Assembly (NCBI RefSeq): GCF_036689865.1
Contig: NZ_JBAHUQ010000027.1
Location: 1-64,000, forward strand
Length of the DNA stretch: 64,000 nucleotides
Direction of reading: 5' to 3'
DNA from: Magnetococcus sp. PR-3
GTDB lineage: Bacteria; Pseudomonadota; Magnetococcia; Magnetococcales; Magnetococcaceae
Part shown: piece by piece, positions 1 to 8,380 of the stretch
Layout of the letters: the number at the start of each line of letters is the position of its first letter
Position numbering within the stretch: position 1 is the stretch's first letter
Notes under the pieces: model-generated
Told to the model about the DNA's origin: nothing
Database searches by the model: none
Seen by the model: the letters and a program-made list of their open reading frames with translations, nothing else
Made by a program: the position numbers and the translations under genes

Positions 1-1
1 C

Positions 2-193
2 GAGGGCCGGTTGGATAGAAACTTTCTCCGAGGTGTGCGCGGTGACCAGTTGAATGCCCTAATTTCAGGGATTGGCTATAACCTCCGCCTCATTTTGAAG
101 AAGCTGAGGCTTCTTTGGCTGCTTTTCTGGATACAGACCTTCATGTCATCCCAGGAATCAACCTTGGAACCCGCCAATCAAACAGGTTTCTGA
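2..193 (+). CDS. IS5-type transposase, C-terminal part (cut by window start)
   Basis: The reading frame is open from the window edge to a stop at 191-193. It reads like the tail of an IS5-type DDE transposase: a DRNFL motif, a GD followed by N-A-L, then GYNLRL and a leucine/tryptophan-rich end. The catalytic part would lie left of the window, so whether the copy is intact cannot be judged. The last 43 bp recur at 22617-22659, which marks the 3' end of this IS. The family assignment is by pattern only. Confidence 0.6.
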   Translation, partial: EGRLDRNFLRGVRGDQLNALISGIGYNLRLILKKLRLLWLLFWIQTFMSSQESTLEPANQTGF

Positions 194-597
194 ACGATCG
201 ACTCTTTAATGTTATTTGCCCAGCTTAGGCAACGAATACCACAATGACAGAATGAACAGTCACTGCGTAAGAACAGGCTTTTAGGGCAAAGAATTAAAGT
301 TACAGAATAGATATATCTCAATGTTGCAAAACCGGCCAATACAAAGGGCTGTACAAGGGCCTGGTGGAATTTCCTCATCTTCGTTAACTGCTCACATTTG
401 CAGTCAAAATGACATGGGAGTGGACGAGCAGTGTTTGATTTGGCAGAATCATAGTGGGGGCTTGGGCCTGGGATATTCCGGTTAAACGGACGGATAGCTG
501 ACTCACATAGGGTGATCCTACCCCTGTTTAGACATAACTTTACAGTCACCGCACCAAGTTCATCATGGTGTGTGGTAGACATAACCGGGGTCACTTC
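194..597. other. Intergenic stretch, no gene seen
   Basis: About 400 bases lie between the transposase end and the LolA-like gene. The start of this stretch (up to about 204) still belongs to the IS end. An opposite-strand frame at 178-615 has no signal peptide, motif or convincing ribosome site and overlaps the real gene start. It presumably holds the promoter of the downstream operon, but I could not pick a convincing -35/-10 pair. Confidence 0.4.
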
Positions 598-1413
598 ATG
601 AAGACATGGACACACACCACAATCCTTACTTTTTTAGCCCTTCTCACACTATGGGTTATGCCTGTTGAAGCTGGTGAGACACACACAGGTCGGCAGATCA
701 TGGACCTGAAAGCCCAACTCAACGACAAGGATGTAGAGTTCTCCGTCACCACCATGACCTTGATTGATCGTTCAGGTAAAGAGAAAGCCAGAACCATGCA
801 TCGGTTTGCCCGTAAATTTGAGGATGGGCTATCCAAATATCTGCTGGTTTTTAAGGCCCCCAAAGGGGTTAAGGGCGTTGCATCGCTTAGTTGGGAAAAA
901 CAGAGTGGGGAAGATGATCAATGGACCTTTCTACCAGCCCTAGGCAAGCTCAAAAGGGTAGTGGGGGGGGGCAAACGCAGTTACTTTATGGGTACCGATT
1001 TTGCCAATGAAGATCTGGTTTCAGAAAACCGTAACAACTTCCGCTATGAACGCCAACCCGATACACCATTCAATGGGCGAGATAGCTATGTGGTAGATGC
1101 CTATCCGGCAGCCAAAAATACCAAAAAGAGCACAGGCTATAGCTACCGCAGGCTGACCATTGATAAAGAGACCTTGCTGGAAATGCAGGTCCAGTTTTTT
1201 GCCCGGCGCAGTAAAAAATTGGTTAAAACCCTGACTGTGCAAGAAGCAATAAATGTTGAAGGGGTTTGGCGCCCTAAACTCTCCTTAATGGATAATCTCA
1301 AGGAGCAACATCAAACCCGCTCTTTGGTTGAAAGTTGGTCCTTTAGCGGTGATGCGGTGGATCCCAAGATATTCAACCACCGTTATCTCAAGCGTAAGAA
1401 GCACATGCGTTAA
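598..1413 (+). CDS. LolA-like periplasmic protein (outer membrane lipoprotein-sorting family)
   Basis: This is a 271-residue exported protein. The ATG at 598 was preferred to one at 565 because it starts a clean signal peptide (MKTW, a leucine-rich core, VEA cleavage near residue 25) and has GGGG seven bases upstream. The mature part looks like the LolA_like outer-membrane lipoprotein-sorting family, including a FMGTDFANEDL stretch. Relatives commonly sit beside RND/MMPL transporters and are thought to carry lipid-like cargo across the periplasm. That fits the next gene, an RND transporter 58 bp downstream, and an acyltransferase later in the operon. The cargo is unknown. Confidence 0.75.
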   Translation: MKTWTHTTILTFLALLTLWVMPVEAGETHTGRQIMDLKAQLNDKDVEFSVTTMTLIDRSGKEKARTMHRFARKFEDGLSKYLLVFKAPKGVKGVASLSWEKQSGEDDQWTFLPALGKLKRVVGGGKRSYFMGTDFANEDLVSENRNNFRYERQPDTPFNGRDSYVVDAYPAAKNTKKSTGYSYRRLTIDKETLLEMQVQFFARRSKKLVKTLTVQEAINVEGVWRPKLSLMDNLKEQHQTRSLVESWSFSGDAVDPKIFNHRYLKRKKHMR

Positions 1414-1471
1414 ACGTTCTCCCCCTACCCAACCCTTTTAGGGCACTTTTATTAACCTGGGGAGCAGGCCC

Positions 1472-4237
1472 ATGTTGCAGACGCTTTTTCTGTTCAGTCT
1501 TCGTCATCGTTTGGCAACGTTGATCATTATCTCCATCCTTACCGCAGTGGCGCTGTCTGGTATTGGCAAGTTACGGGTGGATGCCAGCCAATCCTCACTG
1601 TTTGACCCCAACGATCCAGCCAAGAGCTACTATGATCAGGTGGTGGATACCTTTGGCTCGGATCTGGCCACCCAGGTCTATATTAAGGATGCCAAACTCT
1701 TTACTCCTGAAAAGTTGATTCTGCTTGAAGAACTTCATGTCGCTTTAGAACAGTTGCCCTTTGTGGAAAAGGTCGAGAGCCTGCTCACAGTGGCCAATGT
1801 CCGCAATGTGGATGGAGATCTGGATACGACCCCTCTAATGGACTATGTGCCGGAGAACGCTGAAGAGATTGAACGTATTCAGCGTTATGCCCGTGACAAT
1901 CCATTTGTAATGAAAAACTTGCTGGCTGAGGATATGCGCACCACTGTGATTTCGGTGCGTATTCGAAACAGTTTTGATGACGACACCCTGGTGGACCGGG
2001 CTTATGATCAAGTAGAAGCCATTGTAGAACCGGTTCGGGATAAATTTGATACGATTTTCCAAATTGGCACCCCCCGCATCAATGCAGGAACCAAACGGGG
2101 TATTCGCCATGACATGCATCTGCTGACCCCCATTTCTGGGCTGATTATCATTATTGGCATCTCACTGTTTTTAGGCTCTATCCGAGTAGCGGTGTTACCC
2201 CTGATCACAGCAGGGTTCAGCATTGTTTGGTGCATGGGGTTCCTCGGTTTGATGGATGTACCCTTGAACCTGATCAGTAGTGGTTTGCCCTTATTGCTTA
2301 TCGCCGTAGGATCCACCGAAGATACCCATATGGTCGGGGCCTACTACCATGGTTTGCATCAGACGGACTTAACCGGCAAAAAGCCACATGAGATTCGTGC
2401 CTTTGGTGTTCAAAGCATGATGAAAAAAATCGGTATTGCCACCCTGGTAACGGCTGGCACTACAGCCATCGGTTTTGGTTCGAGCATTTTTAGCAACATC
2501 AAAATTTTGCAGGATTTTGGCATCGCTACCTCGTTGGGCATGATCTGTAACCTGTTTGCCACCATGCTGGTGGTCCCCCTCTACCTACGCCATTTTGGAC
2601 CGTTGGAGAAAAAGGATAATAAAGAGGAGAAAAAACAGTCCAGGCTGTTTAGGCATGTTCTGGTTATGGCCACCCGTCTTTCGGAGCATCACGCCAAATC
2701 TGTGCTGTCGGTCGCGGCGCTGGTGGCCATTATTGGTATCGGTATGGGATCAACCTTGCAGGGTAATAATGATCCATTAAGCTATCTTAAGAGTGATGAC
2801 CCGGTGGTGGTTGATGCCCAGCGCATGCATCAAGATATCGCAGGCATCCAGATGTTCTACCTAACCTTGGATGGCAAGCAGAGCGGTGCTTTTCTGAAAC
2901 CAGAAAACATGCAGTTGATTCAGTCCATTCAAAACATGCTCAAAGCGAGTGGCTATTTTGATAATGTGTTGTCCATTGCCGACCATATATCCTATGTCAA
3001 TCGTGAAATAACCAGTGGAAAAAGCATTGACTACTCCATCCCGAATGATGCGGCGCTCATTGAGCAGTACATGCTTTTTTTCCAGCGTGGGGATATGTCC
3101 CAGTTTATCGATAGTGAGATGCAGCAAGCGGCCCTGGTGGTACGCCATAACATCTCTAACTCCATTATCCTTGAGGAGGTTATTAGCGATATAAGTGCGA
3201 AAATCGAAACGCTCTCTCAGGGGCGGTTTGCTTTCCGTATCATCAGTGAAAACATCCTTGTTAACCGTACCAGTGATGCCTTGGTTACCGAGCAGATCAA
3301 ATCATTTATGATCGTGGTGTTGGTCATCTTTGTGCTGATCTCTTTCATGTACTCCTCGGTGGCGTTAGGGGCGGTCTCACTGATTCCTAATGTACTGCCC
3401 GCTTTTGTGATTTTTGGGGTGATGGCTATTTTTGATATCTCCCTTAATCCCGGTACAGTACTGGTCACTGTAGTGGCCTTGGGTATCGCTGTGGATGACA
3501 CCATCCACCTGTTAACGGGATACTCTTTGGCATCCAAAGGGGAACCCAGCCCCAGTCATGCGGTGCGAACCGCTCTGACCTCCCAGGTTGTGGCGGTTCT
3601 GACCACCTCCGTTTCCCTGTGCGTGAGCTTTCTCATCTTTGGGTTCTCCAATTTCCAGGTTGTCGCCGATTTTGGCATACTCTGTGCGGTTGGTTTGGCA
3701 ACAGCAGCCCTGGCGGATCTTTTTGTAACACCGATCTTCCTACGCAAGGTCCGTCTGGTGACCATTTGGGATATCATCTCCCTGAAAATTGGTTCCACCG
3801 CCCTTAAGGAAAGCCCGCTGTTCCAAGGCATGACCCGGTACCAGATTCGTAAAACGATCCTGCTCTCCCATATGCATCGGGTGAAAAAAGGGGAATACAT
3901 CATTCGCCAAGGGGAGCAGGGTGAGGATATGTTTGTACTGCTTTCAGGACAGACCGATGTGATGATCATCAAAGATGGTCACGAAACACCCGTAACCGAA
4001 CTCCAGCCTGGTGCGATATTTGGTGAAATGGGGTATACCGGTTTGACATTGCGAACGGCCAATATTGTCGCGCGGGAAGATTCGGTCCTTATTCAGTTTA
4101 ATGCTAAGCAGATTGATCATGCCCTTAAGCTCTACCCCCATATCGCCCGTAAATTCTATCGTAATTTGGCCAATATCATGGCCTTAAGGTTCGAGGAAAT
4201 GTGTGTGCGCATGGAGGGGCGGGATTTGGATATCTGA
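1472..4237 (+). CDS. RND/MMPL-type transporter with C-terminal cyclic-nucleotide-binding domain
   Basis: This is a 921-residue inner-membrane protein starting at ATG 1472 behind GGAG. It has the duplicated RND layout: TM1 at residues 12-32, a periplasmic loop, a helix bundle near 218-370, a second loop, and a second bundle from about 615 to 770. Each half has an Asp-rich motif in a membrane helix (GSTEDTH near 281, VDDTIH near 674), as in lipid- or hopanoid-exporting MMPL proteins. Residues ~785-910 form a cNMP-binding domain with the phosphate cassette FGEMGYTG followed by an LRTA arginine. Such a cytosolic sensor fused to an RND pump is unusual. The substrate is probably hydrophobic, given the LolA-like and PlsC neighbours. 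Confidence 0.85.
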   Translation: MLQTLFLFSLRHRLATLIIISILTAVALSGIGKLRVDASQSSLFDPNDPAKSYYDQVVDTFGSDLATQVYIKDAKLFTPEKLILLEELHVALEQLPFVEKVESLLTVANVRNVDGDLDTTPLMDYVPENAEEIERIQRYARDNPFVMKNLLAEDMRTTVISVRIRNSFDDDTLVDRAYDQVEAIVEPVRDKFDTIFQIGTPRINAGTKRGIRHDMHLLTPISGLIIIIGISLFLGSIRVAVLPLITAGFSIVWCMGFLGLMDVPLNLISSGLPLLLIAVGSTEDTHMVGAYYHGLHQTDLTGKKPHEIRAFGVQSMMKKIGIATLVTAGTTAIGFGSSIFSNIKILQDFGIATSLGMICNLFATMLVVPLYLRHFGPLEKKDNKEEKKQSRLFRHVLVMATRLSEHHAKSVLSVAALVAIIGIGMGSTLQGNNDPLSYLKSDDPVVVDAQRMHQDIAGIQMFYLTLDGKQSGAFLKPENMQLIQSIQNMLKASGYFDNVLSIADHISYVNREITSGKSIDYSIPNDAALIEQYMLFFQRGDMSQFIDSEMQQAALVVRHNISNSIILEEVISDISAKIETLSQGRFAFRIISENILVNRTSDALVTEQIKSFMIVVLVIFVLISFMYSSVALGAVSLIPNVLPAFVIFGVMAIFDISLNPGTVLVTVVALGIAVDDTIHLLTGYSLASKGEPSPSHAVRTALTSQVVAVLTTSVSLCVSFLIFGFSNFQVVADFGILCAVGLATAALADLFVTPIFLRKVRLVTIWDIISLKIGSTALKESPLFQGMTRYQIRKTILLSHMHRVKKGEYIIRQGEQGEDMFVLLSGQTDVMIIKDGHETPVTELQPGAIFGEMGYTGLTLRTANIVAREDSVLIQFNAKQIDHALKLYPHIARKFYRNLANIMALRFEEMCVRMEGRDLDI

Positions 4238-4350
4238 TTAAACAGCTTAAAAACAGACACGCACCCTTTTAAATAGGGCGGCTTGCATGTCCCAGAGCAA
4301 AGGCAGTAGGCCTACTCTGTATAAACGCTTCAGAAAGTTTGTATTTTACC

Positions 4351-5700
4351 ATGAGTCACCAACCGTTGCTGTTTTTTCCCTCCATATGGCTTTGGGCTTT
4401 GGCACTGCTTTTTTGCACGCTGCCCCCCTCTGCTCATGGACTGGAAGTCTCCATGGAAAACAAGCTTGAGCTGGCTGGGGACTATTTTCTGCACCCAGCA
4501 AACAATCGTTCCGACAGCGTTAATGAAGAGGATGAGCGTCTTCACCCTATGGTTCAGCTCTCAACCACTTCCATCTGGAGCCTAAGCGATAATCTGGTTT
4601 TTAATCTGGATGGATACATGCGGCTGAGGACACCAGACCCTCAACAAGGGGTGTTTAATGAACTGCATGCAGCTGCGGCTCATACGCCTTACCTGGATGT
4701 AACCCAAGCGCTTTTGACCTATGAGCAGGACGATTATGATCTGTCCTTGGGTAAAACCCGGCTGAACTGGGGCGTAGCGGATCTCTATTCCCCTATGGAT
4801 CAATTTGATCAAAGCGATGCTTCCATTCCCTCACACCCCATGCAACAAGGGCGCTGGATGGTGCGCTACCGCACCTATTTGGAAGATGACACCCTCTCTT
4901 TGGTGGTGATTCCAATGGATAGCAGCTATGCGGGACTGCAGGAAGAGTCTCGCTGGATGGGTAGCGCCTCAGCAGATGGTTTTTTCTCAGGAGCGCTTCT
5001 TGGTGCAGGCAACACCACCTTAAATAGCGATATCCGCCCCATCTCTTTTGAAAATGCCACCTACGCCGTACACTACCAAGGGGTCCGTGAAGGCTATGAT
5101 TTTGCCGCCTCCGCCTATTATGGATTGAGCCCCTTCCCGGTCGTCTATGCGACCAACCCCACGGGCTTGGCCCTTGAGTACCATAAAATCTTTCCCCGAG
5201 CTTTGGGGGTTATGGGCGGATTAACCTATGTGGATGAGTCGCTTAAATATTATGGTGAGCTGCAGTATCAACATATACCGGACCACAGCGATGATGATTT
5301 TCTGAAAGTGACCTTGGGTTTTGCCTATACCGAGAGTGATTGGGCCTTACGCCTGGGGGGCAATGAACTGAGTTGGACCTTGGAGTGGGCTGGTGATCTA
5401 CGCACCGACCATCAATCCCGTAGCAATTATGTGCTCTCCTCCATGGATGCCCGCCCATTTCAGGATTATCTGATCAGCCGTCTGAACTTTGATATCAATG
5501 ACACATGGGGGCTGACCGTAGGTGGCGCATTCGGGTTGAACGATAGCGATAGCATGGACTACATGGATGTTAACTACACCATCCGTGATGATGTGACGTT
5601 GCGGCTACGCATGCAGAGTTTCCGAGGCGTCGCGGGATCCCAATTCGGTCATCATGCGGATAATGACTACGTAAGCCTGAAACTTAGCTATTCTTTTTAG
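4351..5700 (+). CDS. Outer-membrane beta-barrel protein (DUF1302-like)
   Basis: This is a 449-residue protein. The ATG at 4351 begins a signal peptide (hydrophobic core, then PPSAHG near residue 30). The frame also extends to an upstream TTG at 4339, which I consider less likely. The mature chain alternates polar and aromatic residues in barrel-like strands and ends in YSF, the terminal phenylalanine typical of BAM-inserted outer-membrane proteins. Its position after an RND transporter and a LolA-like protein suggests it is the outer-membrane partner of that system. DUF1302-type proteins occupy the same place in comparable operons. The function is inferred from context only. Confidence 0.65.
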   Translation: MSHQPLLFFPSIWLWALALLFCTLPPSAHGLEVSMENKLELAGDYFLHPANNRSDSVNEEDERLHPMVQLSTTSIWSLSDNLVFNLDGYMRLRTPDPQQGVFNELHAAAAHTPYLDVTQALLTYEQDDYDLSLGKTRLNWGVADLYSPMDQFDQSDASIPSHPMQQGRWMVRYRTYLEDDTLSLVVIPMDSSYAGLQEESRWMGSASADGFFSGALLGAGNTTLNSDIRPISFENATYAVHYQGVREGYDFAASAYYGLSPFPVVYATNPTGLALEYHKIFPRALGVMGGLTYVDESLKYYGELQYQHIPDHSDDDFLKVTLGFAYTESDWALRLGGNELSWTLEWAGDLRTDHQSRSNYVLSSMDARPFQDYLISRLNFDINDTWGLTVGGAFGLNDSDSMDYMDVNYTIRDDVTLRLRMQSFRGVAGSQFGHHADNDYVSLKLSYSF

Positions 5701-5856
5701 ACGGTTGCACAACCACATTACCCTTCCAAAAAAGATGGCCCTCAACGCCTAAGTCACACCTGTTCGTTATGAACTCAAAAAGGGGTTTCATGGTGTTTGA
5801 TCGCCGTATCACGTTACTCAACAGGCTTTTTTTGGCCACATTACAAAGGTGAAGGC

Positions 5857-6588
5857 ATGGCCATGCAAGCCCTCCGATCCATTTTCTTCTATATCATCTC
5901 TCAACCGGTTACTGTGGGTTTATCCCTCACCGTACTGGTTCTGGCCCTGGTTCCAGGCACTCTGGCTTTACGTCGGGGGGCTATCCGTTGGTGGGGAACC
6001 TTTGTTGGGCGAGATCTGTTGGGGTGGTGTTGTGGTATGGATGAACAGGTCCAAGGTTTGCAGAGCAGGCCAACTGATCAACCTTGCGTGATCATGGCCA
6101 AACATCAATCTTCCTGGGAGACCATTCGTTTTTTTGGCCTTTTCCCCAACGCCATTTTTGTACTCAAAAAAGAGCTGTTGCGCGTACCCATCTATGGCTG
6201 GGCGCTAGCCACCAGCCAGCAGATTGCCATTGACCGTGGCCATCCCCGCCATGCCATCACCACACTACTTAAAGATGGACAGAGCGCTTTAAAACAGGGG
6301 CACTCGGTATTGGTTTTTCCGGAAGGAACCCGCGTTCCAATAGGCGAAATGGGTCGATTCAATCCCGGTGGTATCCGCTTAGCCCTAACCATGGGGGTAC
6401 CCATCTTGCCCGTGGTACACAATGCAGGTTGTGTATGGCCAAAGGGAACATTTATAAAAACGCCTGGTACGGTCCGTGTAAGAGTGGGAACCCCCATTAA
6501 TACCCAAGGACGTTCCAGATCTGAATGGAAAGCTGTGATGCAGGAGTTGGAGGAAGCCATGCAGGAACTAATGGATGAATTGGAGTAA
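5857..6588 (+). CDS. plsC: 1-acyl-sn-glycerol-3-phosphate acyltransferase family protein (PlsC-like)
   Basis: This is a 243-residue membrane-associated acyltransferase. The ATG at 5857 follows an AAGGTGAAGG ribosome site; a TTG start at 5797 would add 20 residues without a good site. It has an N-terminal hydrophobic segment, then HQSSWE near residue 83 (the HX4D/E catalytic box in the form common in alphaproteobacteria) and FPEGTR near 155 (phosphate binding). The family transfers a fatty acyl group to lysophosphatidate or similar acceptors in phospholipid synthesis. Being last in an envelope-lipid transport operon, it may make or modify the transported lipid. A second plsC elsewhere in the genome would support such a specialised role. 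Confidence 0.85.
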   Translation: MAMQALRSIFFYIISQPVTVGLSLTVLVLALVPGTLALRRGAIRWWGTFVGRDLLGWCCGMDEQVQGLQSRPTDQPCVIMAKHQSSWETIRFFGLFPNAIFVLKKELLRVPIYGWALATSQQIAIDRGHPRHAITTLLKDGQSALKQGHSVLVFPEGTRVPIGEMGRFNPGGIRLALTMGVPILPVVHNAGCVWPKGTFIKTPGTVRVRVGTPINTQGRSRSEWKAVMQELEEAMQELMDELE

Positions 6589-6830
6589 GAAAAGTGTGGG
6601 GTTCTAAAAATATAGGCGACCACGCCCCATCATACTGTGAAAGCAGAGATTCAACTTTTAAATAAGTGGTGGAAATAGAAATCACACGGCTTCACGGTCA
6701 TCGGGCTTGATGATTCCGTTCAGGGGGTCGTGACATTGGGTTAGCTGATCTCAGGAAAATTGAGAATAGATCGCAAGAGCATAATCTCTTACTTTTGCAG
6801 ATCAATAGGGAATCGAACGCTCTCCCCAAA
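6589..6830. other. Intergenic stretch, no gene seen
   Basis: About 240 bases lie between the acyltransferase and the dispersed repeat. Short frames here are shadows with no ribosome site or recognisable motif. Confidence 0.4.
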
Positions 6831-7092
6831 ATTCTCAGAAGTTTTGATCTCAATGGCTTTTGCTTCACCAAGATACCTGCGGAGACCACTCATCGTGGGA
6901 TTTTCGACGAAAAACCGGCCTGTGAGCCGGTTTTTTTGTGCCCAAAATTTAGCAATGGATCCAAGGGTGATAGATATACCCCGCTGGATCGGTGTCTCTC
7001 TGTCCTGAGGTCGGATCCACTTGATTTCTGCCGAATCTCTCTCAAATTGCCATTTCTCTCTAAAACGTGAGGTCGGCGGCCACCCCGACCTC
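6831..7092 (+). repeat. Dispersed two-hairpin repeat, copy 1
   Basis: About 260 bp align with 20470-20699 in the same orientation. Shared blocks include ATTCTCAGAA at the left end, AGATACCTGCGGAG, a continuous block of 38 or more identical bases around the first hairpin, a TACCCCGCTGG-type block, CTCTCAAA, and a closing GAGGTCGG/CCGACCTC stem. The hairpin bases are conserved while the joining sequence varies, which suggests a structured RNA or a non-autonomous mobile element. This copy abuts an IS3 remnant. No coding potential is shared between the copies. Confidence 0.75.
6911..6937 (+). terminator. Terminator-like hairpin inside repeat copy 1
   Basis: A nine-base stem, AAAACCGGC / GCCGGTTTT, with a CTGTGA loop is followed by a T run. 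This is the classical shape of a Rho-independent terminator. The same hairpin occurs in repeat copy 2. Confidence 0.7.
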
Positions 7093-7107
7093 GCAACAGC
7101 GCTGTTT

Positions 7108-7771
7108 GGTTGAGTATGGTGTCCGCGTCAGTAGAAGGCGGATTGCCAGGATCAAACGCAAGCTAGGCTTTGAATGCAAAGCCCAATGATGTTTCAAGAT
7201 TATCACGACAGATTCTAATCACGCTTACCAGTGGCAACAAACCACGTGAACCGTGAATTTACTGCTGAGCGACCAGATCAGGCATATGGGGGCGATATCA
7301 CCTACATCGCGACCAAGTAGGGCTGGCTCTATTTGGCTGTTTGGATAGACCCTTTATTCGCATAGCATTGTGGGATGGCCTATGGCTGACCATATGAAAG
7401 CATCACTGGTAACAGACGCCTTGAAAATGGCCTATTTCAAGCGCAGGCCACCCGTTGGCTTGATGGTCCATAGCGATAGAGGCAGCCAATACGGATCCAA
7501 CCTCTTCACTGGCTTGCTCCAGGAGAAGGGATACCTCTACAGCATGAGCCGTCTTGGAGAGTGCTGGTATAATGCGCCAGCAGAAAGCTTTTTCGGCACC
7601 TTGAAAACCGAGTTAATCGGAGGCTTGGTTTTCAATTCTCGCGAGGAGGCCAAACAGAACATTTTTGAATACATCGAGGTCTCTACAACCGCCCGAGGAA
7701 GCATTCAACCATCGGATATATGACCCCTGAACAGTGCGGTCTGGCATTCTCAGTCTCTGCGTAAAAAACCG
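7108..7771 (+). pseudogene. IS3-family transposase (OrfB) remnant, multiply frameshifted
   Basis: Fragments in different frames together spell an IS3 OrfB. Near 7112 there is a helix-turn-helix piece (EYGVRVSRRRIARIKRKLGF). Next comes an integrase-core start around 7268 (GGDITYIATK, then a stop, then GWLYLAVWID). The frame at 7370-7723 carries HSDRGSQYGS and AESFFGTLKTEL, the second Asp and the Glu of the DDE triad. The end, YNRPRKHSTIGYMTPEQ, is in yet another frame after about 7680. At least three frame breaks and one stop show it is dead. It inserted beside the dispersed repeat and marks the left edge of the sensory island. Confidence 0.8.
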
Positions 7772-7900
7772 TCCAGAAAAGTGTGCCCCATCAAGCTTTT
7801 GGATAGATCATCCGCCGGAATGATCAGCGTTTCGGTAACCAGCTGATCATCCATGCAGCAAGCACAACGTTTCAGTTTCCCTTTTACCCGATACGCATTC

Positions 7901-8365
7901 CTAACCGTTTTGCAACTGGTTAACTTCATCTTTCAGGGCTGAGATCTCTGCCAGCAGTTCTGCTTCACGCGCTTTCCAGCGATCGAGCTGCATCAGGTGT
8001 ACTCGTACCCTGGCCTTCACCAGCGTTGCATCAATGGGCTTCATGATAAAATCTACCGCACCGAGCATCAGCCCTTTGGCTTCATCCATCAAGCTGTCCT
8101 TACCACTGAGGAAAATCACCGGAATTTGCTTGGTTTCCGGGTCGGATTTAAGCCGACGGCACACCTCATACCCATCCATCTCGGGCATCATGATATCCAA
8201 CAGGATCAGATCCGGCTTGGTCTCTCCCCCGGCAATCTTCAACGCCTTTTCACCATTGGTAGCGATTTTTGTCTTGTAGGACTCTTTCAAAAAACTGTTG
8301 AGGGTCTGCACGTTGGCCGGTGCATCATCCACAATCAAAATGATTCTTTTCTCTTCATTTTCCAT
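7901..8365 (-). CDS. Single-domain response regulator with C-terminal coiled coil
   Basis: This is a 154-residue cytosolic receiver protein. CheY-like residues are all present: acidic pair D13/D14, phosphoacceptor D57 in LLDIMMPEMDG, S87 and K109 in MKPID. After the receiver (about residue 125) there is only a short charged helix (KAREAELLAEISALKDEV) that looks like a dimerising coiled coil, with no DNA-binding or enzymatic output domain. It lies 15 bp downstream of the giant hybrid kinase on the same strand, so it is almost certainly co-transcribed and a likely phosphate acceptor from its Hpt domain. The output partner is unknown. Confidence 0.9.
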   Translation of the reverse strand: MENEEKRIILIVDDAPANVQTLNSFLKESYKTKIATNGEKALKIAGGETKPDLILLDIMMPEMDGYEVCRRLKSDPETKQIPVIFLSGKDSLMDEAKGLMLGAVDFIMKPIDATLVKARVRVHLMQLDRWKAREAELLAEISALKDEVNQLQNG

Positions 8366-8380
8366 CTGATCAACTCTCTT

